DNA from: Granulicella pectinivorans
GTDB taxonomy: Bacteria; Acidobacteriota; Terriglobia; Terriglobales; Acidobacteriaceae
Direction of reading: 5' to 3'
Length of the DNA stretch: 64,000 nt
Assembly: GCF_900114625.1 (NCBI RefSeq)
Contig: NZ_FOZL01000001.1
Span: 1,426,001 to 1,490,000, forward strand
Shown here: positions 15,656-24,179 of the stretch, piece by piece
How positions within the stretch are numbered: position 1 is the stretch's first letter
Layout of the letters: each line of letters opens with the position of its first letter
Made by a program: the position numbers and the translations under genes
Notes under the pieces: model-generated
Database searches by the model: none
Told to the model about the DNA's origin: nothing
What the model saw: only the letters and a program-made list of their open reading frames with translations

Positions 15656-16696
15656 TCAGTTTTCGTACCGTTCCACTTGCTGCAAAAGCGCCAGCTTCCG
15701 TTGCGGCGGCAGGAAACTTGCCTCGACCGCATTCGCCGCAACCTCCCGCAACTGATCCAGGGAAAACCCATAGTTCTTGAACGCCAGCACATACTCCCCC
15801 AGAAGATCGCTCCCAAACATCGGCGGATCGTCCGAGTTCAGCGTGACCATCAGTCCGGCGTCGAAGTACTCCTTCACCGGATGCTTCTCGAAGTCCACGC
15901 AACACCCCGTCCGGATGTTCGACGTCACGTTCATCTCCAGCGGAATCTGCCTCTCGGCCAGAATCTCCATCAGCTCCGGATCCTGATCCGCCGTCAGCGC
16001 GTGCCCAATCCTCTCCGCACCAATGTTGATCGCGGCCCAGATCGACCCCGGCCCCATCGACTCACCCGCATGCGCCGTCAGCCGCAGCCCAGCCTCGCGA
16101 GCCTCCGCGTAGAGTTCCCGGAACAGGTCCGCCGAACCCCGCGCCTCGTCGCCGCCGATCCCGATCCCCACGATGCTCGGATACTCCGCCCGCATCTCCG
16201 CCGCCTGTCGAAACACGACCGCAGCCTCCTCCACGCCGAAGTGCCGCACCGCGTCGATAATCCAGTACACGCTTGTGCCGAAGTCGACTTCGCCGCGCAT
16301 CCGCCCGCGCTCAATCGCCTCCATCACGTCCGGAACCGCAAGCCGCCCCTGCTTGTTCAGAATGCCGAACGAGATATACACCTCGGCATGCACCACGCCC
16401 TGCTTCGCCAGCGTCTTGACCATCTCGTACGTGATGAATTCGTAGTCGTCCGGCGTACGCAGACGCTCCGTGACGGCCTTGAAGGTCATGAGGAAGCCGA
16501 TGAAGTCGGCGTAGGTATAAAGCTGCCGCGCCGCCGCGAGCGTCAGGGGCTCGGCATCATGCTTCTGGCTTAACACCACAAGCGTCTCAGGCAGAATCGT
16601 GCCTTCCAGGTGAATGTGCAGCTCTACCTTGGGGAGACCACGGAGCCAACCTTCAGGGTCGATCTCTAAGTCAGGTTGAGGAATACGTCGGGCCAT
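15656..16696 (-). CDS. add: Adenosine deaminase family protein
   Basis: A 346-residue TIM-barrel deaminase. Zinc ligands His27 and His29 lie in ELHIHLEGT, the catalytic HAGES motif and IGHAL follow in the second half, and LNSDDPPMF carries the conserved Asp pair. Adenosine deaminase hydrolyses adenosine to inosine in purine salvage. Relatives act on adenine or on aminodeoxyfutalosine in menaquinone synthesis, and the sequence alone does not settle which. The ATG lies exactly 6 nt after a TAGACT box, and 17 bases after the stop of the permease gene on the same strand. A link to purine or amino-acid uptake is possible. Confidence 0.85.
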   Translation of the reverse strand: MARRIPQPDLEIDPEGWLRGLPKVELHIHLEGTILPETLVVLSQKHDAEPLTLAAARQLYTYADFIGFLMTFKAVTERLRTPDDYEFITYEMVKTLAKQGVVHAEVYISFGILNKQGRLAVPDVMEAIERGRMRGEVDFGTSVYWIIDAVRHFGVEEAAVVFRQAAEMRAEYPSIVGIGIGGDEARGSADLFRELYAEAREAGLRLTAHAGESMGPGSIWAAINIGAERIGHALTADQDPELMEILAERQIPLEMNVTSNIRTGCCVDFEKHPVKEYFDAGLMVTLNSDDPPMFGSDLLGEYVLAFKNYGFSLDQLREVAANAVEASFLPPQRKLALLQQVERYEN

Positions 16697-16702
16697 CCCT
16701 AA

Positions 16703-16708
16703 AGTCTA
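16703..16708 (-). promoter_or_regulatory. -10 box for leaderless add mRNA
   Basis: TAGACT on the minus strand, 6 nt (TTAGGG) before the ATG. It lies in the 17-base gap after the permease gene, so add may be transcribed independently. Confidence 0.5.
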
Positions 16709-16713
16709 CCGCG

Positions 16714-18291
16714 TCAGCCCTCGTAGAATTCACTCCGCTTGCGGCTATAGAAGAAGTAAACGAAGAGCCCGATCACCAGCCAGACGAAGAAACGAATCCA
16801 CGTAATCGCCGGCAGCCCGGCCATCAGCAGGATGCAGAACAGCGTGCTCAGCACCGGAATCACCGGCCCGAACGGAACCCGGAAGCCGCGATGCCGCGCC
16901 GGGTCTTTGTACCGCAACACGATCACGCCGATCGAAACCAGCACAAACGCAAACAATGTCCCGATATTCGACATCTCGGCAAACGATCCGACGTCGAATA
17001 GACCCGAGGGGATCGCCACCAGAATGCCCGCCACCCACGTCGCAAACGCAGGCGTCCGAAACTTGGGGTGCAGTTTGGAGAAGATATCCGGCAGCAGCCT
17101 GTCGCGGCTCATCGCAAACCACACCCGCGCCTGTCCAAGCTGGAACACGAGAATCGACGAAACCATCCCAACCAGCGCGCCGATCAGCACCGCCAGCCGC
17201 ACCCAGTGCAGCCGGTGACCGCCTGGCGTGAGGGAAAGCCGCTTCAGCGCCGTCACCACCGGCGCTCCATCGCCCGCAACCGACTGCCACGGCACCATGC
17301 CCGTCAGCACAGCCGCCACGCCCATGTAGAGAATCGTGCAGATCACCAGCGTCGCGATAATCCCAACTGGCACATCCCGCCGGGGATTCTTGCACTCCTC
17401 GCTGGCGGTCGAGACCGAATCGAACCCGATATACGTAAAGAAGATGATCGACCCACCGGCCAGAATACCGGTAAACCCGTTCGGCGAAAATGGCACGTAG
17501 TTCGAGGTGTGGATGAAGCTCAGACCAAAGCTCACAAACAACAGGATGGCCGCGATCTTGATCAGCACCATGATGTTGTTCGTCCGGGCCGACTCACGAA
17601 TGCCGCGCACCAGAACGACGGTCAGCAATAACACAATGATGAACGCCGGAATATCGAATCCGAAGTGCCAGCCCGGCGCAAAGATATCTTTCCCCGCAAG
17701 ATCCTGTAGCCCCAGCGGCAGGTACGCAGGCGAAAGCCACTTCGGCGCCATAGGAACCCCAAGCCAGTCCAGCAGATCGACTACATGCGCCGCAAAGCCC
17801 ACGCTGACGCTCATGTTGGAGAAGGCGTACTCCAGGATCAAGTCCCAGCCGATGATCCACGCGATCAACTCACCCAGCGTCGCGTAGGTATAGGTATACG
17901 CTGACCCCGCAATGGGGATCATGCTTGCCAGCTCCGCATAACAGAGGCCGGTCAGCGCACACACCGTAGCCACAAGAAGCAGCGAGAGCACAAGAGCCGG
18001 TCCAGCGCCAGGCCGTCCGGCAACCGCACCCAGATGTCCATGCAGCAGCCCCACCACCAGATCGATGATGGGCGACTTCGCCACCGACACCGTCTGCGAG
18101 GGATTGCCGCCGATCGCCGTGCCGATCACCGTAAAGATGCCCGACCCGATCACGGCTCCGATACCCAAAGCTGTCAAAGAGACCGGCCCAAGCGTCTTAC
18201 GCAGCGCGTTCTCCGGCTGCTCCGACTCATGAATCAGTTTGTCGATGGACTTGGTTCGAAAGAATTGAGTCCGAAAGTTTTGCCTGGCCAG
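16714..18291 (-). CDS. APC-family amino-acid permease, no ordinary start codon
   Basis: The protein has about 12 transmembrane helices and the APC signature TALGIGAVIGSGIFTVIGTA in helix 1. An expected cytoplasmic N-terminus (FFRTKSIDKLIHESEQPENA) is open upstream of helix 1, yet between the in-frame TAG near 18322 and helix 1 there is no ATG or GTG; the first TTG (18177) is inside helix 1. CTG at 18291 lies 8 nt after GGAG, so I take it as the probable start, giving 525 residues. Substrate is unknown; cationic amino acids are common in this subgroup. An alternative is a start lost by mutation, making this a silent gene. Confidence 0.75.
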   Translation of the reverse strand: MARQNFRTQFFRTKSIDKLIHESEQPENALRKTLGPVSLTALGIGAVIGSGIFTVIGTAIGGNPSQTVSVAKSPIIDLVVGLLHGHLGAVAGRPGAGPALVLSLLLVATVCALTGLCYAELASMIPIAGSAYTYTYATLGELIAWIIGWDLILEYAFSNMSVSVGFAAHVVDLLDWLGVPMAPKWLSPAYLPLGLQDLAGKDIFAPGWHFGFDIPAFIIVLLLTVVLVRGIRESARTNNIMVLIKIAAILLFVSFGLSFIHTSNYVPFSPNGFTGILAGGSIIFFTYIGFDSVSTASEECKNPRRDVPVGIIATLVICTILYMGVAAVLTGMVPWQSVAGDGAPVVTALKRLSLTPGGHRLHWVRLAVLIGALVGMVSSILVFQLGQARVWFAMSRDRLLPDIFSKLHPKFRTPAFATWVAGILVAIPSGLFDVGSFAEMSNIGTLFAFVLVSIGVIVLRYKDPARHRGFRVPFGPVIPVLSTLFCILLMAGLPAITWIRFFVWLVIGLFVYFFYSRKRSEFYEG

Positions 18292-18371
18292 GTGCGTTTC
18301 TCCAAAGGGTGTAAGAAGAAACTACAGCAAGAGCACCGTTTCTCCGTAAGGAAAAGCAGGCGCCGCAGGCA

Positions 18372-18400
18372 GCGGCTCCACGCGGCAAGCGCGGAGCCGC
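18372..18400 (-). terminator. Hairpin after the 51-residue basic protein gene
   Basis: GCGGCTCC pairs with GGAGCCGC at the two ends of a 29-base element, with partial inner pairing. It starts 7 bases past the stop codon. The U-tract is weak (TTTTCC about 25 bases further). Confidence 0.5.
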
Positions 18401-18406
18401 CTCAGA

Positions 18407-18562
18407 CTACCGCTTGCTCTGACCGCGTGCAGCCTTCTTCAGCTTCGCCTTGTTCTCACCGCGAGCGCCCGTACGGGGAGCCTTGGGAGCGGCCTTCTTG
18501 CGTGCTGCGCGCTTGATCTTCTTGCGTTCTTCGGTGTCGGTAATGCTCTTTGTATTCGCCAT
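18407..18562 (-). CDS. 51-residue lysine/arginine-rich protein
   Basis: ATG at 18562 opens a frame MANTKSITDTEERKKIKRAA, followed by RKKAAPKAPRTGARGENKAK and a short basic end. About 40 percent of residues are Lys or Arg, and the protein has no hydrophobic core. It resembles the short basic tails of nucleoid- or ribosome-associated proteins, but I know no named family with certainty. It is followed at once by a hairpin, which supports its being transcribed. It lies 56 bases downstream of the helicase gene on the same strand. RNA or DNA binding is inferred from charge only. Confidence 0.6.
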   Translation of the reverse strand: MANTKSITDTEERKKIKRAARKKAAPKAPRTGARGENKAKLKKAARGQSKR

Positions 18563-18618
18563 GAGTCGTTGCCAATCTTTCTAATCTTCTAAGAGATGTC
18601 GGAGTACAGGGCGCGCCT

Positions 18619-21360
18619 TTACAGGATTTGGAGCTGGGCGAACTTCTCCACCAGCTTCTTCACGCCGTGCTGATGAAATTGTACTGTAATCTTCGCGTCA
18701 TCCCCATCGCCTTCGCGCTGAACGACCATTCCTTCGCCATATTTCGGATGCCGGACCCGCACACTCTTCTGCAAACCGGTCTTCCCCGTCTGCTCCGGAA
18801 CCGCCAATTTCGGCTTTCCGCCGAACTTTTGACCACGCGCCGCAAAGAAATTCGCCACATTATCGATCGAGCCCGCCGGTTTCCCGCCGATCCCGGCACG
18901 GTTGGACCCGTAGGATCGCGACAGACCGCTCGAAGGCCGCTGGTCCTCATCCTCATACGAATAATGCCGTTCGCCGTCCTCGTTCCCGCGCCGGGCCCCA
19001 TACGCCGAGCCCATGCCCATCCCGGGGCTCCCCAGGTCCTCGACCAGACGCGTCGGGACCTCTTCCAGGAACCGCGAGGCCATGCTCGACTCCGGCATAT
19101 CGCTTCCGTAGCGCCGCCGGTAGCGCGCTCTCGTCATCACCAGCGTATCCATCGCGCGCGTCATGCCTACATAACAGAGCCGCCGTTCTTCTTCGAGGCC
19201 CGTGGGGTCGGTCAACGTCCGCGAATGCGGAAACAGCCCCTCCTCCATGCCCGTCAGGAACACCAGCGGAAACTCCAGACCCTTCGCCGCATGCAGCGTC
19301 ATCAGCGTCACCCGCGCGTCGGCCGAGTACTGATCCGCATCCGACACCAAAGCCGCATGATCCAGGAACTCATGCAGCGTCTCGCCGCGCTCCTGCGCGT
19401 CCTGCGCCGCGTTCGCCAGTTCCTTCAGGTTCTCAATGCGCGAGAACGACTCCGGCGTAGCCTCATCCTCGAGCGCCCGAATGTAACCGCTCCGATCGTT
19501 CAAAAACTTGATCAACTCGGGCAGCGTGGCCGGATCTCCCGGCTTACGGAACGCCGGTCTCTCAGCCTCTGCCCTGTCCCTCGTATTCTCGATCTCCTTG
19601 GCCTCTAGAAGCTGCTTCCGCGTATCCGCCGCACTCTTCTTCAACACCACCGGAGCAAACGGATTGAAGGCGATCGCATCGATGCCATGCGCCGCATCGG
19701 TGTCAGTCGCGTTCTCCGGCGCAATGGTCGAAACCTCTTCACTCGGCCCAAAATCGAAGTTGAAGTTGAAGCTCGTATCGAACGTGTTATCTGCCTCTTC
19801 GGCCGCGCCAGCCGCCAGCGCAAGCGACTCCTCCTCCGCATCGCCGAACCCGAACGACGTATCGGCGTCCTCCGGAATCGCCCCGACGTCCTCCAGCAGC
19901 TTCTCGGCAAACGAAGCGCCGATCATCGCCCGCGCATCTTCAATCAGCCTCTTGAATCCCTCCAGCGCGATCAAGGCCCGCTGCGGCAGCAGACGATCTT
20001 CCACAGCCTTGCCGATCGCATCCCACGAACTCATGCCCGTCGTCAGCGCAATCCGCTCGATGACCTCCATCGTCGTCTTGCCGATGCCACGCGTTGGTGA
20101 GTTCACGACGCGCCCCAGGGCAATCGAGTCATGCGGATTCTGCACCAGCTTCAGATAGCTCAGAATGTCCTTGACCTCCGAACGGTCATAGAACGAGAAG
20201 CCCCCCACCATGTGGTACTGAATCTGGTACCGCCGCAGCGCCTCTTCCACCAAACGCGATTGCGAGTTGGTCCGATAGAGAACAGCGCACCGCGGAGCCT
20301 CCTCCGTCTCGCCCGCCGTCCGCAGATACTTGTGAATGCGGTCCGCGATGAAGATCGCCTCGTTCTCGCCATCCGAAGCCTCGTAATACCCAATCAGCGA
20401 CCCACCCTCGCGCGCCGTCCAAAGGTTCTTGCCCTTGCGTTGCGTGTTCTGCGCGACGACCGCGCCGGCACCCTCGAGGATGTTCTGCGTCGAGCGATAG
20501 TTCTGCTCCAGGCGAATCGTCTTCGCCTCCGGAAAGTCCTTCTCGAACTCCAGGATGTTGCGAATATCCGCGCCGCGCCAGCTATAGATCGACTGGTCCT
20601 CATCGCCCACCACGCACACGTTGCCATGCGAGCCAAGCAGCTTCATCAATTCATACTGCGGCCTGTTCGTATCCTGGTACTCGTCGATCAGGAGATATTT
20701 GTAACGGCGGTTGTAACGATCCCGAACCTCGCTCGAACTCTTCAGCAACCGCACCGTCTCAAGCAGAAGATCGTCGAAGTCCAGTGCGTTCGCCTTGAAC
20801 AACTCTTTGCGATAGATCTCGAAGATGTGCGCGATCTTCTCTTCCAACGGATTGGTCGAAGCCAGAAAGTACTCTTGCGGATCGATCATGTGATTCTTCG
20901 CCCAACTGATCCGGCCAAGCGCAACCCGCGGCTTCAACTGCTTGTCGTCGATGCCAAGCCTCTTCAACGCCGTCTTCACCACAGCCTGTTGATCGGTCTC
21001 GTCATAGATGGCAAACGTGCGCGTCAAGCCAACGCCGTTCACCCGCATCGCCTCAATATCGCGACGTAACACACGCACACAAAAGCTATGGAAGGTCGCA
21101 AGCGTAGGCTTGGCCAGCGAGCTGTGTCCCATGATCTTTTCGACGCGCTCTTCCATCTCCTTCGCAGCCTTGTTCGTAAAGGTCACGGCCAGAATGGAGT
21201 CCGCGGGTACGCCGCGCTCTTCAATAAGGTAGGCGATGCGATGCGTGATCACACGCGTCTTGCCGCTCCCCGCTCCAGCGAGCAAAAGGACGGGACCATC
21301 CACCGATACGATCCCGTCCTGCTGCTGCGGGTTCATCTTTTCAAGAAGCTTCGACGCCAT
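18619..21360 (-). CDS. pcrA: UvrD/PcrA-type ATP-dependent DNA helicase with an acidic insertion
   Basis: A 913-residue superfamily 1A helicase. Walker A (AGAGSGKT, residues 28-35), motif Ia (TFTNKAAKEM), motif II (LLIDEYQDTN), motif III (VGDEDQSIYSWRGA), motif IV (LEQNYRST), VTLMTLHAAKGLEFP and YVGMTRA are all in place. The C-terminal RHPKYGEGMV segment is the small Tudor-like domain that binds RNA polymerase in PcrA/UvrD. Residues about 487-587 form a low-complexity acidic insertion (NTFDTSFNFNFDFGP and similar) within subdomain 2B, absent from E. coli UvrD. It acts in nucleotide-excision and transcription-coupled repair and in replication conflicts. Confidence 0.93.
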   Translation of the reverse strand: MASKLLEKMNPQQQDGIVSVDGPVLLLAGAGSGKTRVITHRIAYLIEERGVPADSILAVTFTNKAAKEMEERVEKIMGHSSLAKPTLATFHSFCVRVLRRDIEAMRVNGVGLTRTFAIYDETDQQAVVKTALKRLGIDDKQLKPRVALGRISWAKNHMIDPQEYFLASTNPLEEKIAHIFEIYRKELFKANALDFDDLLLETVRLLKSSSEVRDRYNRRYKYLLIDEYQDTNRPQYELMKLLGSHGNVCVVGDEDQSIYSWRGADIRNILEFEKDFPEAKTIRLEQNYRSTQNILEGAGAVVAQNTQRKGKNLWTAREGGSLIGYYEASDGENEAIFIADRIHKYLRTAGETEEAPRCAVLYRTNSQSRLVEEALRRYQIQYHMVGGFSFYDRSEVKDILSYLKLVQNPHDSIALGRVVNSPTRGIGKTTMEVIERIALTTGMSSWDAIGKAVEDRLLPQRALIALEGFKRLIEDARAMIGASFAEKLLEDVGAIPEDADTSFGFGDAEEESLALAAGAAEEADNTFDTSFNFNFDFGPSEEVSTIAPENATDTDAAHGIDAIAFNPFAPVVLKKSAADTRKQLLEAKEIENTRDRAEAERPAFRKPGDPATLPELIKFLNDRSGYIRALEDEATPESFSRIENLKELANAAQDAQERGETLHEFLDHAALVSDADQYSADARVTLMTLHAAKGLEFPLVFLTGMEEGLFPHSRTLTDPTGLEEERRLCYVGMTRAMDTLVMTRARYRRRYGSDMPESSMASRFLEEVPTRLVEDLGSPGMGMGSAYGARRGNEDGERHYSYEDEDQRPSSGLSRSYGSNRAGIGGKPAGSIDNVANFFAARGQKFGGKPKLAVPEQTGKTGLQKSVRVRHPKYGEGMVVQREGDGDDAKITVQFHQHGVKKLVEKFAQLQIL

Positions 21361-21648
21361 CGTTTGACTCCACTCCCTATCTTAAATCGCTGTGCAACGG
21401 ATGCCTAATCGGACCGTGCATCCATGTCGTCACCGGACCCTCGCTGTCCATTGCCGGACATCTCTGTCCATGCGTGAACACCGCGTCTTTATTGGCGAAA
21501 TCGTTCACGGACGATTCACAGAAAAAGAAAATTATTTCTCGAAAATCACGGAACCTTCTGGAACCCACCGCGTATTACCAAGTGCGACATGAAGGGTGGC
21601 CGGCACCTCGACATGATTCGCTACTTCAATCCAAACCGGAGCACTGCC

Positions 21649-22011
21649 ATGACCTTCTCGAACTCGATCCGCACCTTCGCTACGTCCACCCTCGCCGCCG
21701 CCACCCTCACCATGATGCTCCTCCCCACGCCTGCTCAGGCCTCCATCTTCAGCCATAAGAAGGCTGCGGATGCCTCGCTCGGCGGCACCGCCCAGACCGT
21801 CAGCTTCAACGTGGCCAACCGCTCGGGAGCAGACATCGAACTCCGCGCCGGCGACCAGGTCATGACCGTGGCCAAGGGCCAGACGCTCCCCGTCAAGCTC
21901 GCCGTCGGTACCCGCATCACCACCACCACCGCCTCCGACAAGCGTGAAGCCGGCTCCATCATCTGCGAAGTCTCCAACACGCTCAAGGGAAACACCGTCG
22001 TCCTGAACTAA
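21649..22011 (+). CDS. Small secreted protein of unknown function
   Basis: A 120-residue protein. ATG at 21649 is preceded by GGAG at 7 nt, and the signal peptide follows (a hydrophobic run ending in TPAQA). Upstream in-frame ATGs at 21589 and 21613 lack a good ribosome site. The mature part is about 85 residues, probably beta-rich: VSFNVANRSGADIELRAGDQ, then alternating Val/Thr strands and a single Cys. The pattern recalls small immunoglobulin-like or CARDB-like domains, but this is weak. It stands alone, followed by two strong hairpins. Confidence 0.6.
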   Translation: MTFSNSIRTFATSTLAAATLTMMLLPTPAQASIFSHKKAADASLGGTAQTVSFNVANRSGADIELRAGDQVMTVAKGQTLPVKLAVGTRITTTTASDKREAGSIICEVSNTLKGNTVVLN

Positions 22012-22026
22012 GCAGTCCTCCCCCCG

Positions 22027-22080
22027 GTTGGCGCTCCATCTTTTGCGTCGCTCGCAAAGGATGGAGCGGAAGTAGCCAAC
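22027..22080. repeat. Hairpin 1 of a tandem pair
   Basis: GTTGGC and GCTCCATC plus TTTTGCG pair with CGCAAAG, GATGGAGC and GCCAAC. The 14-bp inner stem has one mismatch, and a 7-base bulge (GGAAGTA) lies on the right side. It starts 16 bases after the small secreted protein gene. Confidence 0.6.
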
Positions 22081-22094
22081 CCGCAACCAAACCA

Positions 22095-22166
22095 AGAGCC
22101 CATGCATGTGGACAGAGCGCGCAAAGCTCTGTAGCCCAATACGCTCTCTCCACATGCATCGGCTCT
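22095..22166. repeat. Hairpin 2 of a tandem pair
   Basis: The 25-base arm 22095-22119 pairs with 22142-22166, with only two mismatches. The loop is 22 bases and contains a smaller AGAGC/GCTCT option. No U-run follows either hairpin, so simple termination does not explain them. Confidence 0.65.
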
Positions 22167-22274
22167 CGAGCCAGTGCAGCCTGCAACACTTTTTGTCCGA
22201 AGTAGACTTATGTTCGATGGTGTCTCGCGGGTTGTGCGGCTTCGGCAGCATAGCCCGCGTACGCTAAACCCTGC

Positions 22275-22280
22275 GACAAT
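22275..22280 (+). promoter_or_regulatory. -10 box upstream of the LOG gene
   Basis: GACAAT followed by 9 nt (AGCAGCACC) and the ATG. No Shine-Dalgarno sequence is present. The spacing equals that at aspS, hisS, tauE-like and chaN-like genes. Confidence 0.4.
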
Positions 22281-22289
22281 AGCAGCACC

Positions 22290-22835
22290 ATGTCCATCCG
22301 CAATATCGCCGTCTTCTGCGCCTCAGCCAATGGCGCGCGCCCCATCTATCGTGAGCAGGCCGAAGCCCTGGGCCGTGCTCTCGCCGTACATCAAATCGGC
22401 CTCATCTACGGCGGCGCCAAGGTCGGCCTCATGCAGGCCGTAGCCGAAGCCGCCATCGCCAGCGGTGGTCACGTCGTCGGTGTCATCCCCGAGGTCCTCG
22501 TCGATCTCGAGGTCGCCCACGACGGTCTCTCCGAGCTCCACATCACCGACACCATGCACACGCGCAAGGCGCTCATGGGAGAGCGCTCCGACGCCTTCAT
22601 CGTCCTGCCCGGCGGCTTCGGCACCTTTGAAGAACTCTTCGAGGTATTGGCCTGGCAGACCCTCAAGATCCACACCAAGCCCATCCTCCTGCTCAACACC
22701 GCGGGCTTTTACAAACCCATGCTTGCCTTCCTCGATCATTGCGTCGCCGAGGGCGTCCTCAAGCAGAAGAATCGCGACATCCTGCTCGTCGCCGATACCG
22801 TAGAGGATGCTTTCAAGCAGCTCGGCATCGCCTGA
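22290..22835 (+). CDS. LOG family protein (TIGR00730 type, nucleotide 5'-monophosphate phosphoribohydrolase)
   Basis: A 181-residue Rossmann-like protein. The conserved YGGAKVGLMQAVAEAA and PGGFGTFEELFEVL motifs (the PGGxGTxxE active site) identify it as a LONELY GUY-type protein. Such enzymes split ribose 5-phosphate from cytokinin nucleotides or from AMP-like nucleotides, and in most bacteria they serve nucleotide turnover rather than hormone production. The gene faces the DUF3050 gene, with a perfect shared terminator hairpin between the two. The start codon lies 9 nt after a GACAAT box. Confidence 0.9.
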   Translation: MSIRNIAVFCASANGARPIYREQAEALGRALAVHQIGLIYGGAKVGLMQAVAEAAIASGGHVVGVIPEVLVDLEVAHDGLSELHITDTMHTRKALMGERSDAFIVLPGGFGTFEELFEVLAWQTLKIHTKPILLLNTAGFYKPMLAFLDHCVAEGVLKQKNRDILLVADTVEDAFKQLGIA

Positions 22836-22839
22836 GCGA

Positions 22840-22877
22840 GATCGAGTTGCGGCTACTCCTCTCGCCGCAACTCGATC
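22840..22877. terminator. Bidirectional hairpin shared by LOG and DUF3050 genes
   Basis: GATCGAGTTGCGGC (22840-22853) pairs perfectly with GCCGCAACTCGATC (22864-22877). The right arm lies inside the last codons of the DUF3050 gene. U-runs are lacking on both sides. Confidence 0.55.
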
Positions 22878-23653
22878 CCTTCCACCACACCATCCCATAA
22901 CGCGATCCGCGCCAGCAGTGCCTCTTCTGCCGCGACGGAAGCCTCCTGCCACTTCGCAGCGTCATTCCCGCACAGTTCTGCAATCATCCGCAGAGCCATC
23001 GGCCCATGCTCATCGCCGTCGACTTCGATGTGCCGCTCCATGTACCACCGCAGCATCTCGAGCCGGCCCTCCATCGCGTCGTTCTGGTCGCGAATGAAGC
23101 TGCGAAACATATCCGGAATCAGATCCTCGCGTCCAAACGTAAACGCCGCCGCCACAGCATGCAGCTTGCCCGACTTGATAAACCCAAACGTGGTCCGCAC
23201 AAACTCCCGTGCCTCCACCGGAGCCGCCGCAAGCAGCCCATCGATCTCTTCGCCGCGACGCACGCCCGCGACCAGGGCATCGATCGCCACGGTCGAAGCA
23301 CCGCAGGCCTTCATCGCCATCAGGTAGATCTCGAAGTGGCTCGCCGGCCTGCCCGCATACACATCGCTCTCTTCGCCAAGCACAATCTCGTTGATCAAGC
23401 GGCGGCTCACGGGGAACGTACTCGGCACCCATGGCACATCCACGCAGGTCAGTCCGCGCTGCAACACCTTCAGCAGCGACATGAAGTCCCACACCGCAAA
23501 CACATGCGCTTCGAGAAACACTCGCAGGTCTTCGATCGAGGCAAACGAACGGTACAGCCGATGTTGCGCCAACTGCTCATACAAAGGCCTCAGCCTCTCT
23601 GCCAGCTCCTGCAGCGGCTCAGGCTGCGCATCATTCCATCCAACCAGTTCCAT
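22853..23653 (-). CDS. DUF3050 protein (heme-oxygenase-like fold)
   Basis: A 266-residue helical protein matching DUF3050 by eye. FLEAHVFAVWDFMSLLKVLQ holds the first metal-type Glu/His pair, RGEEID and KSGKLHAVAAAFTFGRED lie in the middle, and ERHIEVDGDEHGP gives the second His/Asp/Glu set. This arrangement resembles the dimetal oxidases of the heme-oxygenase-like fold. It is possibly an iron-dependent oxidase; this is inference. It starts 6 bases after the DUF971 stop, so both are almost certainly in one operon. Confidence 0.8.
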   Translation of the reverse strand: MELVGWNDAQPEPLQELAERLRPLYEQLAQHRLYRSFASIEDLRVFLEAHVFAVWDFMSLLKVLQRGLTCVDVPWVPSTFPVSRRLINEIVLGEESDVYAGRPASHFEIYLMAMKACGASTVAIDALVAGVRRGEEIDGLLAAAPVEAREFVRTTFGFIKSGKLHAVAAAFTFGREDLIPDMFRSFIRDQNDAMEGRLEMLRWYMERHIEVDGDEHGPMALRMIAELCGNDAAKWQEASVAAEEALLARIALWDGVVEGIELRREE

Positions 23654-23659
23654 GAATCC

Positions 23660-24073
23660 CTACTCCCCTTCCGGCAATCGCCGGAGATACTCCCACGAAT
23701 AAATACCGCTCTCGTGTCCATCGTTCCATTTGAATCGCAGCGCATACTTGCCCACGGGGGTCGCCTCCAGCGGCCTCACCGGAGCCTTGAACATCGGCAG
23801 CAGGGAAGCGGGCTGCGGCTTCGCGACCCCGGGCTTGCGCCCATCGGCATCGCGAGCCTCATGGCACGTCGCACAGGGACAAGCCTCGCGCAGCCACGCG
23901 AACGTCCACTTGCTCACATGCCCGTCTTTCCATGCGATCTCGACGCCCGTCCCCTCGGTCTTCATCACCTTTACCTTCGCCGGGGTAACTGCCGCGGAAG
24001 GCAGCTTCACCTCGGGGGCGGCTTCGCGCTCCGCCTGCTCCGCGCTTACAATCCTGATGCCTTCATGGCTCAT
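23660..24073 (-). CDS. DUF971 protein
   Basis: A 137-residue protein. ATG at 24073 is favoured because AAGGAAGGAG lies upstream at the right distance. The DUF971 fold is recognisable: VEIAWKDGHVSKWTFAWLRE, then CPCATC, then YALRFKWNDGHESGIYSW. The fold corresponds to the N-terminal domain of gamma-butyrobetaine hydroxylase and is also fused to iron-sulphur-cluster carriers, with the Cys set (here Cys-Pro-Cys-x-x-Cys) likely binding zinc or iron. It is immediately upstream of DUF3050, suggesting a shared iron-related or oxidative role. Confidence 0.82.
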   Translation of the reverse strand: MSHEGIRIVSAEQAEREAAPEVKLPSAAVTPAKVKVMKTEGTGVEIAWKDGHVSKWTFAWLREACPCATCHEARDADGRKPGVAKPQPASLLPMFKAPVRPLEATPVGKYALRFKWNDGHESGIYSWEYLRRLPEGE

Positions 24074-24179
24074 GCCAACTCCTTCCTTGCGACCCGGTCG
24101 TCCAGCGGCTTCATCGCCACGCCGCCCAACACCGAATGAAATGTACAAAAATAAGTGACAAATACGTCACGCGGCGATA

